DNA of 64,000 nucleotides. Source: Clavelina lepadiformis. Taxonomy: Eukaryota > Chordata > Ascidiacea > Aplousobranchia > Clavelinidae. The number at the start of each line of letters is the position of its first letter. Position 1 is the first letter of the stretch. The translations under genes and the position numbers were made by a program. The notes under the pieces were generated by a model. It made no database searches, was not told the DNA's origin, and was given only the letters and a program-made list of their open reading frames with translations. This document shows, in pieces, positions 13,959 through 27,288 of this stretch. The stretch spans positions 18,669,501-18,733,500 of the forward strand of contig NC_135245.1 in NCBI RefSeq assembly GCF_947623445.1, given 5' to 3'.

Positions 13959-16900
13959 ATGGGATTTGAAACTTGTGGACCGAACGAGGCAATGGTTGTT
14001 GCTGGTTGTGGTCATTCTAGACCACTGATGGTCCCTGGGGGGCGAATTTGGGTTTGGCCAGTTATCCAACAACTTCAACGAATTTCACTCAATACAATGA
14101 CCCTGCAAATCCACAGCAAAGAAGTCAATACATCCAAGGGTGTTCCAATATCTTGCATTGGTATCGCCCAGGTCAAGATACAAGGTCAAAATCAAGACAT
14201 GCTTGCCAATGCATGCATGCAGTTCTTGGGTAAAACTGAGCAAGAAATTCATAACATCGCACTTGAAACTCTTGAAGGTGAGGAATCACTTTTTTCTGTA
14301 TTCGTGCCTTACTAGTTTCACCATTCCATTTTTTTATGTTTGTCTTTTATCTGAAAGTGAAATGCCATTATCCCTACACGATTATTTTTTATTTAACCAG
14401 GTTGCAAGTAAATATATATAATTTACAGCAATGCTTCAGGCATTGACAAAATACCCAGTGTTTGTCTATATTATGTATGTTTATTTTTCATTACGGAATG
14501 GTTAGGTTTTGTGATTTTTACATAGTAAGAAACTTATGAAAAATCTTAGGTCACCAGAGAGCAATCATGGGTAACATGACAGTGGAGGAAATTTACCAAG
14601 ATCGTAAGAAGTTTGCAAAGCAGGTCTTTGAAGTGGCATCATCTGACCTTATCCAAATGGGCATCACAGTTGTGTCTTACACACTCAAGGATATCACTGA
14701 TAATGAAGGGTATGACGTTTCGGCTTGCCAGTTGTTTACTAGCAGATATGCTTAAACGCTGATACATTTGTTATGATTAATAAAACCCTCATTAACTTTT
14801 GTGCTTTCCAACATCCGTGGTCTTTGCACTCGCTTTTACCTTCACTGCTAATTTGTAAATCAAAAATGCAAGAGTTTACTTTATAAGTCGTTGACAACAA
14901 ACATGACAACACTTTGGTGGGGCAACGTAATATGCTCTGACACAAAATCTTGTTAAACAGATACCTTGCTGCTCTTGGTAAGACTAGAACTGCACAAGTC
15001 CATCGGGATGCAAAGATCGGAGAGGCAGAATCGAGAAGAGATGCTGGTATCAAGGAGGCAATCGCCAACCAAGAGAGACTTAAAGTTCGTTATGAGAATG
15101 ACACTGAAATTGCCAAAGCAAAGAGAGATTATGAATTGAAGAAAGCAGCTTATGACATTGAGGTAACGTTGGACAATTTATGTTTAAGGGTTTTTATCTG
15201 CTTTATATGTCGTACATATAGTTTACATATATGTCCCTGGGGGTGTATGTTCTAGTCATCTAGTGTATTATATGTTTTATTTACGTTATAAAACAGTTAG
15301 GTTAGTTAGTTAGTTGCTCTCAAGTACTTTATGGCATTTAAAGATTTAAAAATATTACAGTTAGTTATTTTTTATAGTTGTGTAAGGGGTATGCAAAGTA
15401 ACTAGGAATTCCATTCTCCTTTGTTCAAAATCAATTTCAACACAAATTAAGGCCTAGGTTTGGCAAACCATATGAATATGGAACCAACTTAACATCCGCT
15501 TGTCACTGAACTCTAATAAATGATGCACCATATGCCATTAGTTGCATAAACGCATGTGCGTATCTGTGCTGCAGTTACGGTTTGCAGTTGACATAAGCTG
15601 CATCACATCGTGTACTCATGAGCAACAATGCAACTTGTCCCTGCTACTATATTGTCATAAAAACAATTGTGTACCTGTGTAGATCTTTTGTGCCGTGATC
15701 TGAACAATACAGTGGCAGTAGTTATTCCTTGGCTGCAAAAGCCTGTTTTCAGCAAAATACAAAATGATCCCGAACTTTTGTTAGTTTATTATTATTGTAA
15801 TAATCTATATCCACAGTTGATCATTCTAATAAGTATAGTGGATTTCTGATTCATGTCATGTGTGCTATACCGCTACAATAGCGTTATGAGTTATTTGAAA
15901 TTTTTATTTATTTTAAACACTAAGAAACCAACATTTAAAAATACCTCATGAAGCTCACATGACTGTTCATGCTTGAGGCAGTTTTGCTTCCCAAATATTT
16001 GCTCAGTGAATCAAAACTCACTTGAGAGTTTTATTATGGTTCAGTAGTTTTGCCTCAAACATAGATAGACTAACAAGCATAGGAATTTTCTTTAAGGTTA
16101 CCCGATTGCTTGAATCAGAGTTGTCCAGACGGTTTGGGCTTGTAAGCTGCTTTTACAATGACCAGGTCAAAAAGACTAATTAATTATAATTATTGAAGAA
16201 GCACTTGTACCAAATGCAAAATGTATAAAAAGTGAATATATTCATGTATTTTACATATGCAAAGAGTGGCTTCATGCAAAATAATAGAAAAACTAATTTA
16301 TCTGGTAGATAAATATCCCAACAAATAGCTCTGATGAAGCTAACTTTGAATGGTTAGCGAAACATTGCCAGAAATAAATTTTAGTATTTCACCAGTCGTC
16401 CCTTGTATTTGATGTATAGCACAACAAATGTTTATTGTCATGTGACCGACTCGAATTCTTTCGCGATTGGCTGCGATCAATGTATTGCACACCCCTGCTT
16501 TAAACCATCTGATATGTTTTAAAATGTTAATGACTGGAATCATGCCCAATATATCGATTGCGAATGCTGTGCAGGACGATCTGATTTCATTTGAAAATTT
16601 GTTAGTACAGTAGTAGAAAAAGTTAGTGTTGACTTTTCGCCAATTTTTTCTTTGACTTATGTACAAAAAGGTCGCACTAAAGTTCCTTAAAAACAAAGCA
16701 ATACTTACTGCTTTTTTGCAATGCATTTATAATTGAATTTATTTTGTATTCTTATGTGAGGTTGATCATACTGCAGCTTCAGGCCGGAAAAGCGTGGTAG
16801 CTTGTTTGTTAAACGCTTCTCTTCCAAAGAGGAAATACACTATTTCAGAAGGAAGCAATAGCTCGATTAAATAATTCATTTATACGTTTTGGAGAACTGT

Positions 16901-18429
16901 TGTTTAGAACCACTAAGAATATAGCATCGTGTTATTTCACTGTATGATATATATTTATTTTACGTTTTATATGTATACTATGTTTGGCTTTGTGCATACA
17001 GTATGTATTTAAATTTCCTTACAAGCATTACAACCACTGACCTCATATGTTTTATGCTTACGGACAAAGGTTGTTAACAATGATTTAAATTTGGTTTTAG
17101 TAAGAAAATAAGAGGTTGTACAACATATTAATTTTCAACTTATTTGCTTTGAATTTTTTATAAAGTTTTAATAAATCTAACATATGTATACAAGCTAAAT
17201 AAGTTAAGCTAAGTTAAGTTTAGCCTTTGAAACTGTATATGTTGTTGCTTATCTTTGTTATTTTTTGACTCCATGGTTTCCTGCTCAAGTCCAAGCAATT
17301 TCACTATCCAGTTTTTTTGTGTAAACCCCACTGCAGGTCGAAGCGAAACGTGCTGAATCAGAACTGGCTTACGACTTGCAAGCGGCGATTTCCAAGCAAG
17401 CCATCAAGGAAGCCGAAATGCAGATTAGAGTGGAGGAAAGAGCGAAGCAGATTCAGGTCCAAGATCAGGAAATTCTTCGTCGTGAAAAAGAACTTACAGC
17501 CCAGGTGAAGAAACCAGCTGAGGCAGAGAAATATCGGTAAGTTGATGACATTTTTTATTGGCGTCATTTATCAATATCATGCAGTTTTTTATTACTATTC
17601 AGTTTACTAGCATCTGATTTTATTATATATATAAGTTGTTGTAATTTTGTTGATCTAATTTTGCCATTGTTTCTTGCCAGCAAATTGAAATTAAGTTTGT
17701 TGCTGATAAAATGTGTCACTTTTTCCTCCCTATTTTTTACACATATTTTTCACTATCCTTTGAGTACATCTGATAAACAATATGCTGGCGACTGAAGTAC
17801 ATGACTGTTATTTGTTGCTTGTTTTGTACGTCAGCTACTTTTTTTTAACCAATATTGTTAGTATTTCTAGTAGATTTTGTAGACAGGAGATTGCCAAAAC
17901 TTTAACTGTCATATCAATGCAGTAAATTATATTCCATATCCTCCAAAACCTTGTCATCACGAAGCTTTTAGAAGTCTCATGAACAGATTGAATACTCACT
18001 AAGGGTAAAAACCATTTATGACGATTTTTTAGTCTGGAGACAATCGCTGAAGCAGAGAGGAACAAGGTTATCTTGGAAGCGGAGGCAGCAGCAGAAGCGG
18101 TCCGTGTCAAGGGCGAGGCGGAAGCGTTCGCGATAGAGGCGAAAGCAACTGCAGAAGCCGAACAGATGGTGAAGAAAGCGGACGCCTGGAAGGAGTACCA
18201 AGAGGCTGCCATGGTCGACATGGTACTCGCGACCTTGCCTAAGGTGGCGGCTGAAGTTGCGGCTCCCTTGTCTAACGCAAAGAAAGTTACCATGGTTACA
18301 TCAGGCAAAGGTGATGTTGGAGCCGCCAAGCTCACTGGAGAAGTGTTGGATGTGGTCGCTAAGTTACCGCTTATGGTGGAAAATCTCACTGGCATCAACA
18401 TCTCGAAGGCAATGAAGATTAAAAAGTAA
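13959..18429 (+). CDS. FLOT1: Flotillin-1
   Basis: Five coding exons: 13959-14277, 14550-14709, 14961-15162, 17337-17536 and 18033-18429. All are in phase and give 425 residues; human FLOT1 has 427. Residues 1-190 are the PHB/SPFH domain ([42 protein letters not shown]). Then follow the flotillin coiled coils with Ala/Glu-rich repeats ([19 protein letters not shown]) and the tail [14 protein letters not shown]. Flotillins form membrane-bound hetero-oligomers with FLOT2 at microdomains and endosomes and act in endocytosis and signalling scaffolding. FLOT1 is favoured over FLOT2 by the N terminus and the INIS ending. Odd point: the Cys34 that carries palmitate in mammals is replaced by Val35 here, though Cys6 and Cys17 remain. 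The start is the only upstream ATG that gives the family N terminus. Confidence 0.96.
15163..17336 (+). other. Long intron 3 of flotillin-1
   Basis: 2.2 kb intron, far longer than the others in this gene. It holds a (gtta) run near 15296-15315 and, at 16331-16364, a ctgatgaagc...gcgaaac hairpin of the kind often found at the ends of metazoan retroelements. No exon or RNA gene is supported inside it. Confidence 0.55.
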
Positions 18430-19485
18430 AAGTGATTTGCTTCACTGTTTGCGGTACATTATGTCCATCTTTCTAGTGTGTGTTAAAAGATGTAAGAATT
18501 TTCTAAGGGCATTTTAACATCTATACAGGACTTTGCAAACATTTTTGTTCCATTTTCTTGGCATGTGATTAAATGTTTGTTTTGAAATTCCTGTATCAAC
18601 ACTTACTCTGAATTTTAATTAACTCTTGCTATAAAACATTAATAGATTAATGTAGCCAATTGTAAAAATAATGATTAATTAATTAATTATCTTTGTGTGG
18701 TTGCCATAATGATATGGTTGTTGGTTGATAATGATATGTTGATTGTCATAATGATATGCAATCAATTGCATAAAATGATATCTGTGTTCAAGAATTCTGT
18801 GTGTTTTCAAGTCTTTGCCGGTTGGAACTGCTTCAGTGCAGTTTTTATTTTAACAAATTGTTAACTTTTTTCTTTGCTAATACCTCTATATTGCATGTTG
18901 TTCATTAATTGTTGTATCAATAATGTCACATTGGTTTGCAAACTTCAGCTTCAAATCAAGTCAGATTCAAAACTGGTTTGATCTAACAGTTCTAACTATT
19001 GCAGCTTGGTGCTTTTGAGATTGAGAAGTTCAATTGAAGTTGTTGGCTAAGATGTCATAGGTTTGTTACTTGCATTGTATTTTGTCCATATCTCGCAAGT
19101 TTGTTTTATGACAAGGTTTAGCAGCTCATGATATTGTAAATATACCCACGCAATAATAACTCAAAGCACTGGTGGTGGTTGTTAAGATTTACTCTTCATT
19201 AACGGATTCAGCTATCCCCGTACAATAGATTCCGTACAACTTTACTGATGATCAATATTGATCATAGGCTATTATCTTTCTACCAGTATAACGGTAACCT
19301 TGAATGGCATTTAGACAAGTTCCACTCCGCGTTGATGTTGACCTAATAGCAGTCGCTGTCGCCTCAAAATTTTGCAAACGTGTTGGTTATTATCAAGCGT
19401 TCGATACTTCACCAAGATGAAGTGTTTTCCGGAGTCTAGCAAGCGCTTGCCTCTGACTATATTTGATGTTAATGGTTTGAAACAG
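18430..19485. other. Convergent 3' flanks of flotillin-1 and SLC26 copy A
   Basis: Contains both 3' UTRs. An ATGATAT-rich stretch at 18705-18785 and ATTAATTAATTA runs near 18675 are simple sequence. No gene seen. Confidence 0.5.
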
Positions 19486-22400
19486 CTACAAGTGAGTTTC
19501 GTCGTGGCTTGGTTTCGAATTCTTTAAAACTGCATCGTGATTGGTTAAAAATATGACGTCATATCCGAATTTCTCGATGAAACCTCCGCGCTCTAGAGTA
19601 TACATGACGTCAGCTGTTTGAAAATAAAAACAACAATGAATGACACTTGTCCATTACCAGAGGAAAAACTTTGGAGACTTTTAAAAGAAGTCATTGCAAA
19701 GAGCACAGGAGATTTTCTCAAAATACAGTTACAAGCCAACGTTGTTCCAAAGTAGGCTGCTGTTGGCTGTTTTACCTTCCACGTGACTTAACATCATTTC
19801 AATCCCCAGCTCATTATAGTCTTCAAATGCCTGGGGAGAAATTATACAATTATATTGCAGTTCTGGACAAACAGGCCGACTCATATTTGATACATAGTCA
19901 GGATATGTATTGAAAATAGTTAAACACACGTTTTCAGTAATGAATTAAATGAGTTAACGGTTATAAAGTTGTAAAAATTAAAAACATGGTCGATAAGCGG
20001 CAACAGGAATTCTAAAAAAATTGCTCAAATTCTTGGTAACCTTTTTCGGAAATGTTAATGGGGACTCATCGGTTTACAGAAGTAAAGCAGATGCCAGATG
20101 GATATGTTAGTTTTAATTAAAGCCTGACCTTCTTGAGAAACTTCACTCCGACTGAGTCCATGAAACTCATCTGGGAGCAATCCAAGATAACGGCGCGCAC
20201 TGTACTACGACCGCCAATCGGTGGAGCTTCTACATCTTCTTTCATGGATTGTAGATTTCCTGAGCAGAGGTTAAATTTCGCCTGTGGTTTGGTGTTAAGG
20301 CTAACACGTGTTTATCATTAGCTCATTGTCCAATAAAATTAATTCTAACAAACCATCAAAGCATATAACAATAAATAATCTTTTAAATGCAAAACAAAAT
20401 TTGGTTTTACCGTTCAGGTTTTCCTCTGTGTGTTTGTTGGCTATTACTTCAACATTCGGGACTTGATCGCTGACATTTTCATCCGACTCCTTACGAGCCT
20501 AAACCAAATAAAAGTCATTTAGGTTTATCTCCAGGATTACAACTTAAGCCACGATTTGAACCAAGCCAAAGACCACGATTGTCAAAAAATCTGAAACCTT
20601 TGCTCTTTTCTTGTTCTTTGCTTTTTCCAATGCTGGATCAAGCTTGGTCTCCTTAATCAATCGATGACGCAATCGGTCTTTGTTGACGTAATGAAGCGGT
20701 CCGTGAAATGCAATAACGATGACGTCATTCTAAACAGAGATAAAGGAATGAGATTGCCTGGAAACACTATATTTCGATTCCGCATGTGGCGTACGTGAGA
20801 AGCAGCGTCATTGGTTCTTCTGTAAATCTCCGTATTGCTGACACGAGTCACTGACTCTGACTTTATGAACTGAGTCCGAAAAACGACGCATAGGAAGGAA
20901 AAAGCGACACCAGTGACCAGTCCAAACACCTGCGAAGTCAAGTTTGATGATAAAACATGATTTCATTTACAAGAACCAACAGCAGTTGCTTAGGTACTGG
21001 GCAAATACGCTGGCTTCGCTTACAGTTGTCATATAACGTGTGGTAGCTTATTGCAGGCTTACCACATCGAGAAATATAGTCGCAATGCACGCCACCATCC
21101 ATATGGCACCATCTAGTTTGTTGATTCTCCAAAGGGGTCTGAAGTCACGTGCTTTTCTAAGCATTCCTTTTATGGCTACAGCAATTATGGCAGCAAGACA
21201 AGCCTACAAGATGAATTTGGTAGCGTGTCGTTATACAAAGAATTACATTCGTGTCGCTGTCAACGAAATTTCTTTTTTGTATTAAGCGTACGTGTTGAAG
21301 AATGATTCCAGCCGAAATTTCACAACGTTAAACGTTGATCTGAGGTAAACAGTCAAAAATACAGGCCACTTCACAAATTTTAGGCTAAAGCTTCCAGTTA
21401 AAAATGAAATAAATGACAAGAAATTCAAAAAATATTTTGTTTACGTGTAATAACCGACCCTTGGCATTTGCTCGAACAGAGGCCCAATCACCAACAACAC
21501 CAGAAGTATGACCGCAGCAGATATCAGTCCAACCAGCTGGGTTTTCCCGCCGCTATCCACCTGCACACAACTTCTGGACATTGAAGGGAAGGCAGGGACA
21601 CAGAGAAAGAATGAACCCACCGTGTTGCTCACTCCGTACGCAACTAATTCCTGCATTTTGACAAATCTTGTAAGTTTTAAACCTACCGGTATGATAGATT
21701 TGGCGTCAACAGTAAAAAGCTTTGGCTTTAAAAATTATGCTTTTATGAGATCAACAATTTTATATATTAATTTATCTAAGCAACTGTTTGGCTACTTGTT
21801 GCATTTGCGTCCGCGTACTTGGTTTGGTTTGATCTTGTATCCAAAATTGTTTCCAAATATCTTGGCAATCGAAACAGCCACTGAGTAGCCGACAATGGCA
21901 ATCGGTATTGCAGTGCCGACAACGCTGGATAGCTCGGACACCGGTGGCGCTACTGGCACAGGAAGCCCGCTGGGAATATTTCCCACGATTGAGACGCCAT
22001 AGAGATCATGAAGATTAACGCCATAGGATATTCCAGTTCCAACAATGACCTACCGAAAAAAATTATAACTTTGTCACTATACTCTAGCAATTTGTTTTCT
22101 TACAGAACAAAAATGTTTAACAAATTCACTCACAACGACAATTTCGCCTGGTATTGGAATTCCGTACAAATATTTCTTCTGGTAGCGTTCGTTTATCTGC
22201 TTTACAATGAGGAGAAAAACAACACATATTACTGAAATGACAACGGTCGCCGCTGTCTTTGTCCTACCAGCCTCATCCAAGGTTGTCAACGCGATGATGA
22301 CGTCACGAATTACCTAGACAACCAATTGATAGGATTTTTACCACAACAACCAAATTTTAAACTTGGTATCACAGTACGTAAAACGCGTCTTATCTTGTGT

Positions 22401-23973
22401 ATAAGCGTAAATATAAACTGTAATGTGTAGCATACACTTACCCAAACGACATTTAGGGGACCTGAATAACTTCCAATTTTCACACCAAACAATCCTTTTA
22501 ATTGGGACAGGAAGACGTGTACAGCAGCGCCGCAAGTGAATCCGCTGATCATAGGGTCAGACAAGTACATGACAATTGAGCCCAAGTTGAGCAAACTCAA
22601 ACCCAGCTGCGAAAAATACGTATTGTGTTGGTACGTTTGCGAAATTGATCACGTCAACTTGATTTGTAAAACTCAAGAAGAAACGTTTCAGTGATCTTAT
22701 GTAAAGCAGCATTTCCTTACACAGGTGTTTCATTGCTGATATGGTACACATTGGATCATCAGCAGACACAAAGTAAAGGCTCAGTGCAGAAGTGCACAAC
22801 CAGATGACGTCACAATTTGAGTAGCTGGTGTCTAGTATGCAAAGGCATCTTGTGGCTGTGTACTTCTGCACTAGACCCCTAAATAGGTATGCTATACCTT
22901 AAATGGGACCCTACGCAGAATGCTGTCGTATAAACGATTCCGGTATTAATAAAGACACTAACACACGAGCTCACCAAAAACACTCCGACGATCAACAGAG
23001 TCGCCACTGAGTACTGGATTCGCACGTCGTACACTGCATCCCAGGCGGCCTGTTGCTCGGCGTCGGTTGCGTTCAAAGAGATGATTGGGTCTGGATAGAT
23101 AGGGGTGACAGCAGCCCCCATCATCAGACTCGTGATCGCAAACGCACCTGAATGATTAAGATTGGGCGAAATGCTTAATTATGTTAATCGCTATTAGGTT
23201 GGCTAACCTGTCTATACATGACTTACATGTTGAGTTGTAACTAGACTACAACTCCAGAGAGAATTTTAGCTAAGTCTTTTGAGGCCCATACTGCTACTGT
23301 TTATACTAGCTACATTGATTATACGTATACGTTTTTTTAGTTCTTTGCATGTAGACCTACACCATATTTTACATAAGTCCCTTAGGCCTACCCATGGATA
23401 CGTGTCGCGACGTTCCCAAAATTGAATACAGAATTGCCGGGAAGAAAGCGTTGTAAAGTCCGTGGATTGGGTGTTGGCCGGCCAATAAGGAATATGACAT
23501 ACCTGATCGTAAACACACGCAAATTTTAGTCGCTTAAATGTAAGTGACCCATCAAATAGACTAAAACAAATGAGAAAAACAGTTAGGATTTGCCCAGACA
23601 AAACGGCTCGATTCAGTTCTCGTCTCTCGGTTAAGAATAAGCGATTTCGCTAAAATTTAATGCAGTGAAAATAATTGCTTATTTTTTGCTAACCTTGAGG
23701 TATTTGCATAACTCCAATCGTTAATCCACTTATTATATCGGACACCAGCCATTCTTTTATGGGATACTTCCTCAGCCAGGTGATAATTGGAAACAAACTA
23801 AGAAAAAATCTTTTTGCTGTGCCTCCGGGGTCATCAACCTTCGACCTCACATAACCTTTGACCTTAGTTTTAAGAAATGTCCAATCGAACTTTTGAGTTT
23901 CGCTTTCTACGTCATACGTTTTTTGAAAGTTTTTTTCGGTCAAAATCGGTCTCTTGATCTCAAAGTCACACAT
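19486..23973 (-). CDS. SLC26 family anion transporter, copy A
   Basis: Fourteen coding exons read leftward: 23973-23694, 23502-23392, 23147-22975, 22606-22442, 22313-22134, 22049-21819, 21650-21459, 21203-21063, 20929-20795, 20729-20598, 20498-20411, 20259-20129, 19830-19776 and 19613-19486. They give 713 residues. The transmembrane part begins with [20 protein letters not shown] and GVMQIPQG and has [33 protein letters not shown] matches the SLC26 anion-site helix, including the Arg conserved in prestin. A C-terminal STAS domain follows ([20 protein letters not shown]). The family exchanges Cl-, HCO3-, SO4 or oxalate at the plasma membrane; the substrate cannot be read here. The start [11 protein letters not shown] aligns with copy B; the frame is open further upstream. 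The exon 7 donor (gtcggt) is weak. Exon lengths 1-9 and 13 are identical to copy B. Confidence 0.94.
22778..22878. mobile_element. Foldback MITE inside SLC26-A intron 3
   Basis: Begins ggctcagtgcagaagtgcac and ends ctgtgtacttctgcactaga followed by cccc. It is the same family as 11077-11197, with agatgacgtcacaatttgag inside. It sits between coding exons 4 and 3 of SLC26 copy A and has no counterpart in copy B, so it inserted after the duplication or was lost there. Confidence 0.65.
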
Positions 23974-24164
23974 TGCAAACAACTTACAGCTTTTCGCTGG
24001 ATAATGGAAAACTATTAGAGATGTTAAAACTGTCGTCATGCTTTGCGTGCCACATTTCTTGACGTAATTGCAATATGAAACTTCCGCTTCTGAAGCGAGT
24101 TCTTTTATCGCCTTTGTGTGAGATCATTTTGTCTGATTCTAAAAGCTTTTTTGCGATTGCTCTT

Positions 24165-24370
24165 GCTTAAATTTCTTTGCAAGTAAAAGCAAATCCGACT
24201 AGAAGCCTACGGGTGATTTAATTAAGGTTACAACGGCCATACTTTGGTCAAGGTGGATTTTGCTGACGTTGGTTGATAATAGCATTGATAAAGTATCAGG
24301 AAATTTCACCAATGGTATAAGAACTTTAACGGATTAAAATTTGGAAATTCTCTCACCTCAGGGAAATGCA
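24165..24370 (+). repeat. Direct repeat, left copy part 1
   Basis: aaatttctttgcaag through the ctcacctcaggg region matches 39700-39905 in the same orientation, with scattered substitutions. In the right copy this part runs directly into part 2; here about 3.1 kb of other sequence separates them. Confidence 0.65.
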
Positions 24371-25009
24371 ATGCAGCGCAATTAAGCATTTGTCGTTATA
24401 ATATCAAAGAAAAAATTGTCCGGAAAAAAATCGGAACAAGATCATCAGCGTGTACTGAATAATCAGTTGAAAAATATGACAAAATCTTGTGTTATTGATA
24501 TAACTAATTGGACCCTTTGAGCTAATTCCTATGAAGGAATAAATCTTCTGTTAACCTAAAAACGCTTTTCCACCATCAATAAGCCTGGTTGTGTTTGTTA
24601 CTATACTTCGGTATACAGTATAGGCTATAACTAAAGGAACCCTACTTGCCAAGCTGTTGCACTTGGTCCAACTGAAGCAGGAAAGCTCATGATGTTGTTT
24701 TATCATCAGGTGTATTGCAATATTTATCGAAAACAGCTTTTAAGAAATGCTAATGGCTGTCACAATTTCAAGAATAACCAAATCAACTCCAGTTCTACCG
24801 GTTTCATTCGACAAAAGACTGTTCCGTTGTAATTCTTTTGTCATGTGTTATTGGGCACGACTGGCATTACTCTAGGTTTTTCAGACTCTAAGTTTGGTGA
24901 CTTACAGTATGATGCTACTAACTTATAAGGTGCTTGGCCCATAGTAAACACTTCCTGTATATGTGTCTGTTTTGCGGATGTAATCTGCATTTGTTACTCT
25001 TCTCATAAG

Positions 25010-25233
25010 GCCTGGGCATTGGACTCAGCTAATAGCCGCTTGACGTCTGAAGCCGTTGTTGTCGGTTTGTTTGCCATTAGCTTAACCGAAGACATATACG
25101 CAGTTACGCACCTAAGAACTTTGGCAAATGCTTTAGTAATCGATCGAAACACGGTACAAGAAATACGGCACTGTGTTACGCTGATTATATCATTTCAATG
25201 CTTAGACATAACCCACTTTTTGTATTTTAGCAA
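25010..25233 (+). other. Exon-like open frame of unknown identity
   Basis: Open frame bounded by an AG at 25008-25009 and a GTAAGT donor at 25234. It reads AWALDSANSRLTSEAVVVGL and continues through LRTLANALVIDRNTVQEIRH. The composition is protein-like, but I do not recognise the family and see no partner exons. It could be an orphan exon or chance. Confidence 0.2.
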
Positions 25234-25286
25234 GTAAGTTCTACACTTTTGACTAGTTATTATAGCGGTCTGTAGTAACTTATAGT

Positions 25287-25538
25287 TTAATATAACGTTG
25301 AATTAAATTTGAAATTGTTGGAATGTCCACTCAATGACCAATAATTCAGCCAACATGTGACAACAAACATCCGATTAAACCTGTCAAACGACTCCCGCTG
25401 GCTGGCGGTAAAATTGTCCGTAAATTCTTTAACAAAATCCCGAACTATATCTTTCCAGGACGATATCCTGTCTGTTACTTGAAAAAACGCAAATGCTCTG
25501 TCATAATTCTTCGAAACTTGTCCAACCATAAAAATAGC
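25287..25538 (-). other. Exon-like open frame of unknown identity
   Basis: Preceded by a good acceptor (tttttgtag at 25539 onward) and reading AIFMVGQVSKNYDRAFAFF and then SWKDIVRDFVKEFTDNFT to a stop at 25287. It looks like a last coding exon, but no upstream exon is found within the spacer and I recognise no domain. It may be a remnant of a broken host gene or of a mobile element. Confidence 0.25.
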
Positions 25539-27288
25539 CTACAAAAATATAGCAATAAAAACAACCCTGATTTATTATAAGAAGCGGGGGATCACGTTTT
25601 TAAGTTTTACTTTCAGCACCAAATTCTTTAGCTTTTCTGTCATATACAGGACAAAAAAAAAACCGCAAGCAAAAGTAATGTTATGGCATTTTCTGTCATT
25701 ATCCCTTTGTACATTTGCAAGCCTGAGCGGTTAGCGAAGCGCGCCACGTGCGGAGAACAATTTATACTCGCTGGGATGCTTATAGTTACATGAATTAAGC
25801 TACTGGCGGGTTTGAAAGCGTGTCGAAGTTCAACTGCAGTACAGTACAGGCAACCGTAGGCTTAAATACAATAAATCACTAAAACTTCCTATAACGTCAA
25901 AGACTTTGTTTTTAATAATGTCAGCTTTAGAACAATAATATGCTCCAAGATGGGAACCTACTGGGAACCAATGCAATATAAAGGCTATGAAAGGGGGATA
26001 TTAAAGCAAGTGTTTAAGTCTACGTACGAATGTCCTATTTATATCCTATTTCTTTACAAATCAGGTAAATCATAAATATTTTGTGATATTGTGTCTTAAC
26101 CCGCTTCTTCGCGTGTCAATCCACGTCATTTACACGTGAATTCGCTTTGCTTTTTTTAATTTTTGAAACGAGAGAAAAGCGGGCTAGCAAACCGAGTTGA
26201 ATTCTCTCAAAGTCGCCATGTAAAAGAGTTTTGTTTTGCCAAAACAAACAACTGTTTTTGACAGCTCCTTAATTTTTGGCTTAACCTCAAATTTATAACA
26301 AAGAAATCTAAACCTACTTTTTAGCCTAAATCAAACTTCAATTAAACATCTTAAAAATAGCTAAAATCAACTTTTTGCATTCTCATTCTCCTGACCTTAC
26401 TGCCTATTTTAACGAAGAGCTGCGTGGCCTATACTTACGGTGAAACAGTCACTTTTTAAGCTACTGGCATTAAACGACTCTACGCTTAGACTGATATTTT
26501 AAAATATTTTTTTCGTGTGGTGAAACAGTTATTTCTGATTAATCGTATTCCTGTTTTGCTTCCGGTCATGTGCGTTATTGAAATCTCATCATACAAGTAG
26601 GCGCCGATTTTCGTTTAAAATGCGTCAACACAGCAAATAGAAAAGAATACGAGCGTATACCAGGAAAATTTGCTTTGCAAAGGCGCATATATATGATAGG
26701 CCTACCGTAGTTATAGATAGGCAAAGAAATACGCTTACATTTTCTGGCAGACTTGTATGCAAGGCTACGTCTGTTATGGACTTAAATCATTTGCTAAAAG
26801 CAACTTTCTCTGCAAAATATTCACCGAGTTAAAGTTGTCATTTAGCCCATTTCACCACTTCACTTGACTTTTTGCAAATATTTTCTCTTAACCTAACCTT
26901 TCCGTATTAATATAACTTTCAACAAAATATTTTACCAGTCATTCATAACCTTAAAACATGACCATAAGTTTGAGAGATTTCAAGACCAGTTTTCACAGTT
27001 GGTCATCGCCTAAAGCACCATTGTGTCGTCATATGAGAGCACTTGGAGTGTCACAATCCTCCTTTATGAAAACGGGAAATAACGGTAATTAGAAGTTTAG
27101 AAAGACGATATAAATTTTTTTCATTTTTAGCGACCTTAAAAACAAGCTGCATACGTTTTTTTGCAGAAAAATATTAAAAACTCCACTTAGACATAGTGAA
27201 GGGTTATATTTAATTAATTCTATTAATTTATTATTTATTATTATCTATATATTAATTAATAATTATTAATTCATTATCTAATTAATTC

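Noticed and set aside
16331-16364. CTGATGA...GAAA hairpin resembling a hammerhead ribozyme core (also 27357-27386)
   Set aside because: An extra A follows CTGATGA before stem II, and no stem III with a GTC-type cleavage site is visible. Better seen as a common retroelement end motif.
18073-18401. Long minus strand frame across flotillin exon 5
   Set aside because: Shadow of the biased Ala/Glu codons of flotillin-1; the plus strand protein is conserved.
19520-19650. Two TGACGTCA palindromes followed by a 39-codon plus strand frame, looking like a CRE promoter and first exon
   Set aside because: The reverse strand is the last coding exon of SLC26 copy A (19613-19486); the palindromes encode Asp-Val dipeptides (ADVM, YDVI) and align with the last exon of copy B.
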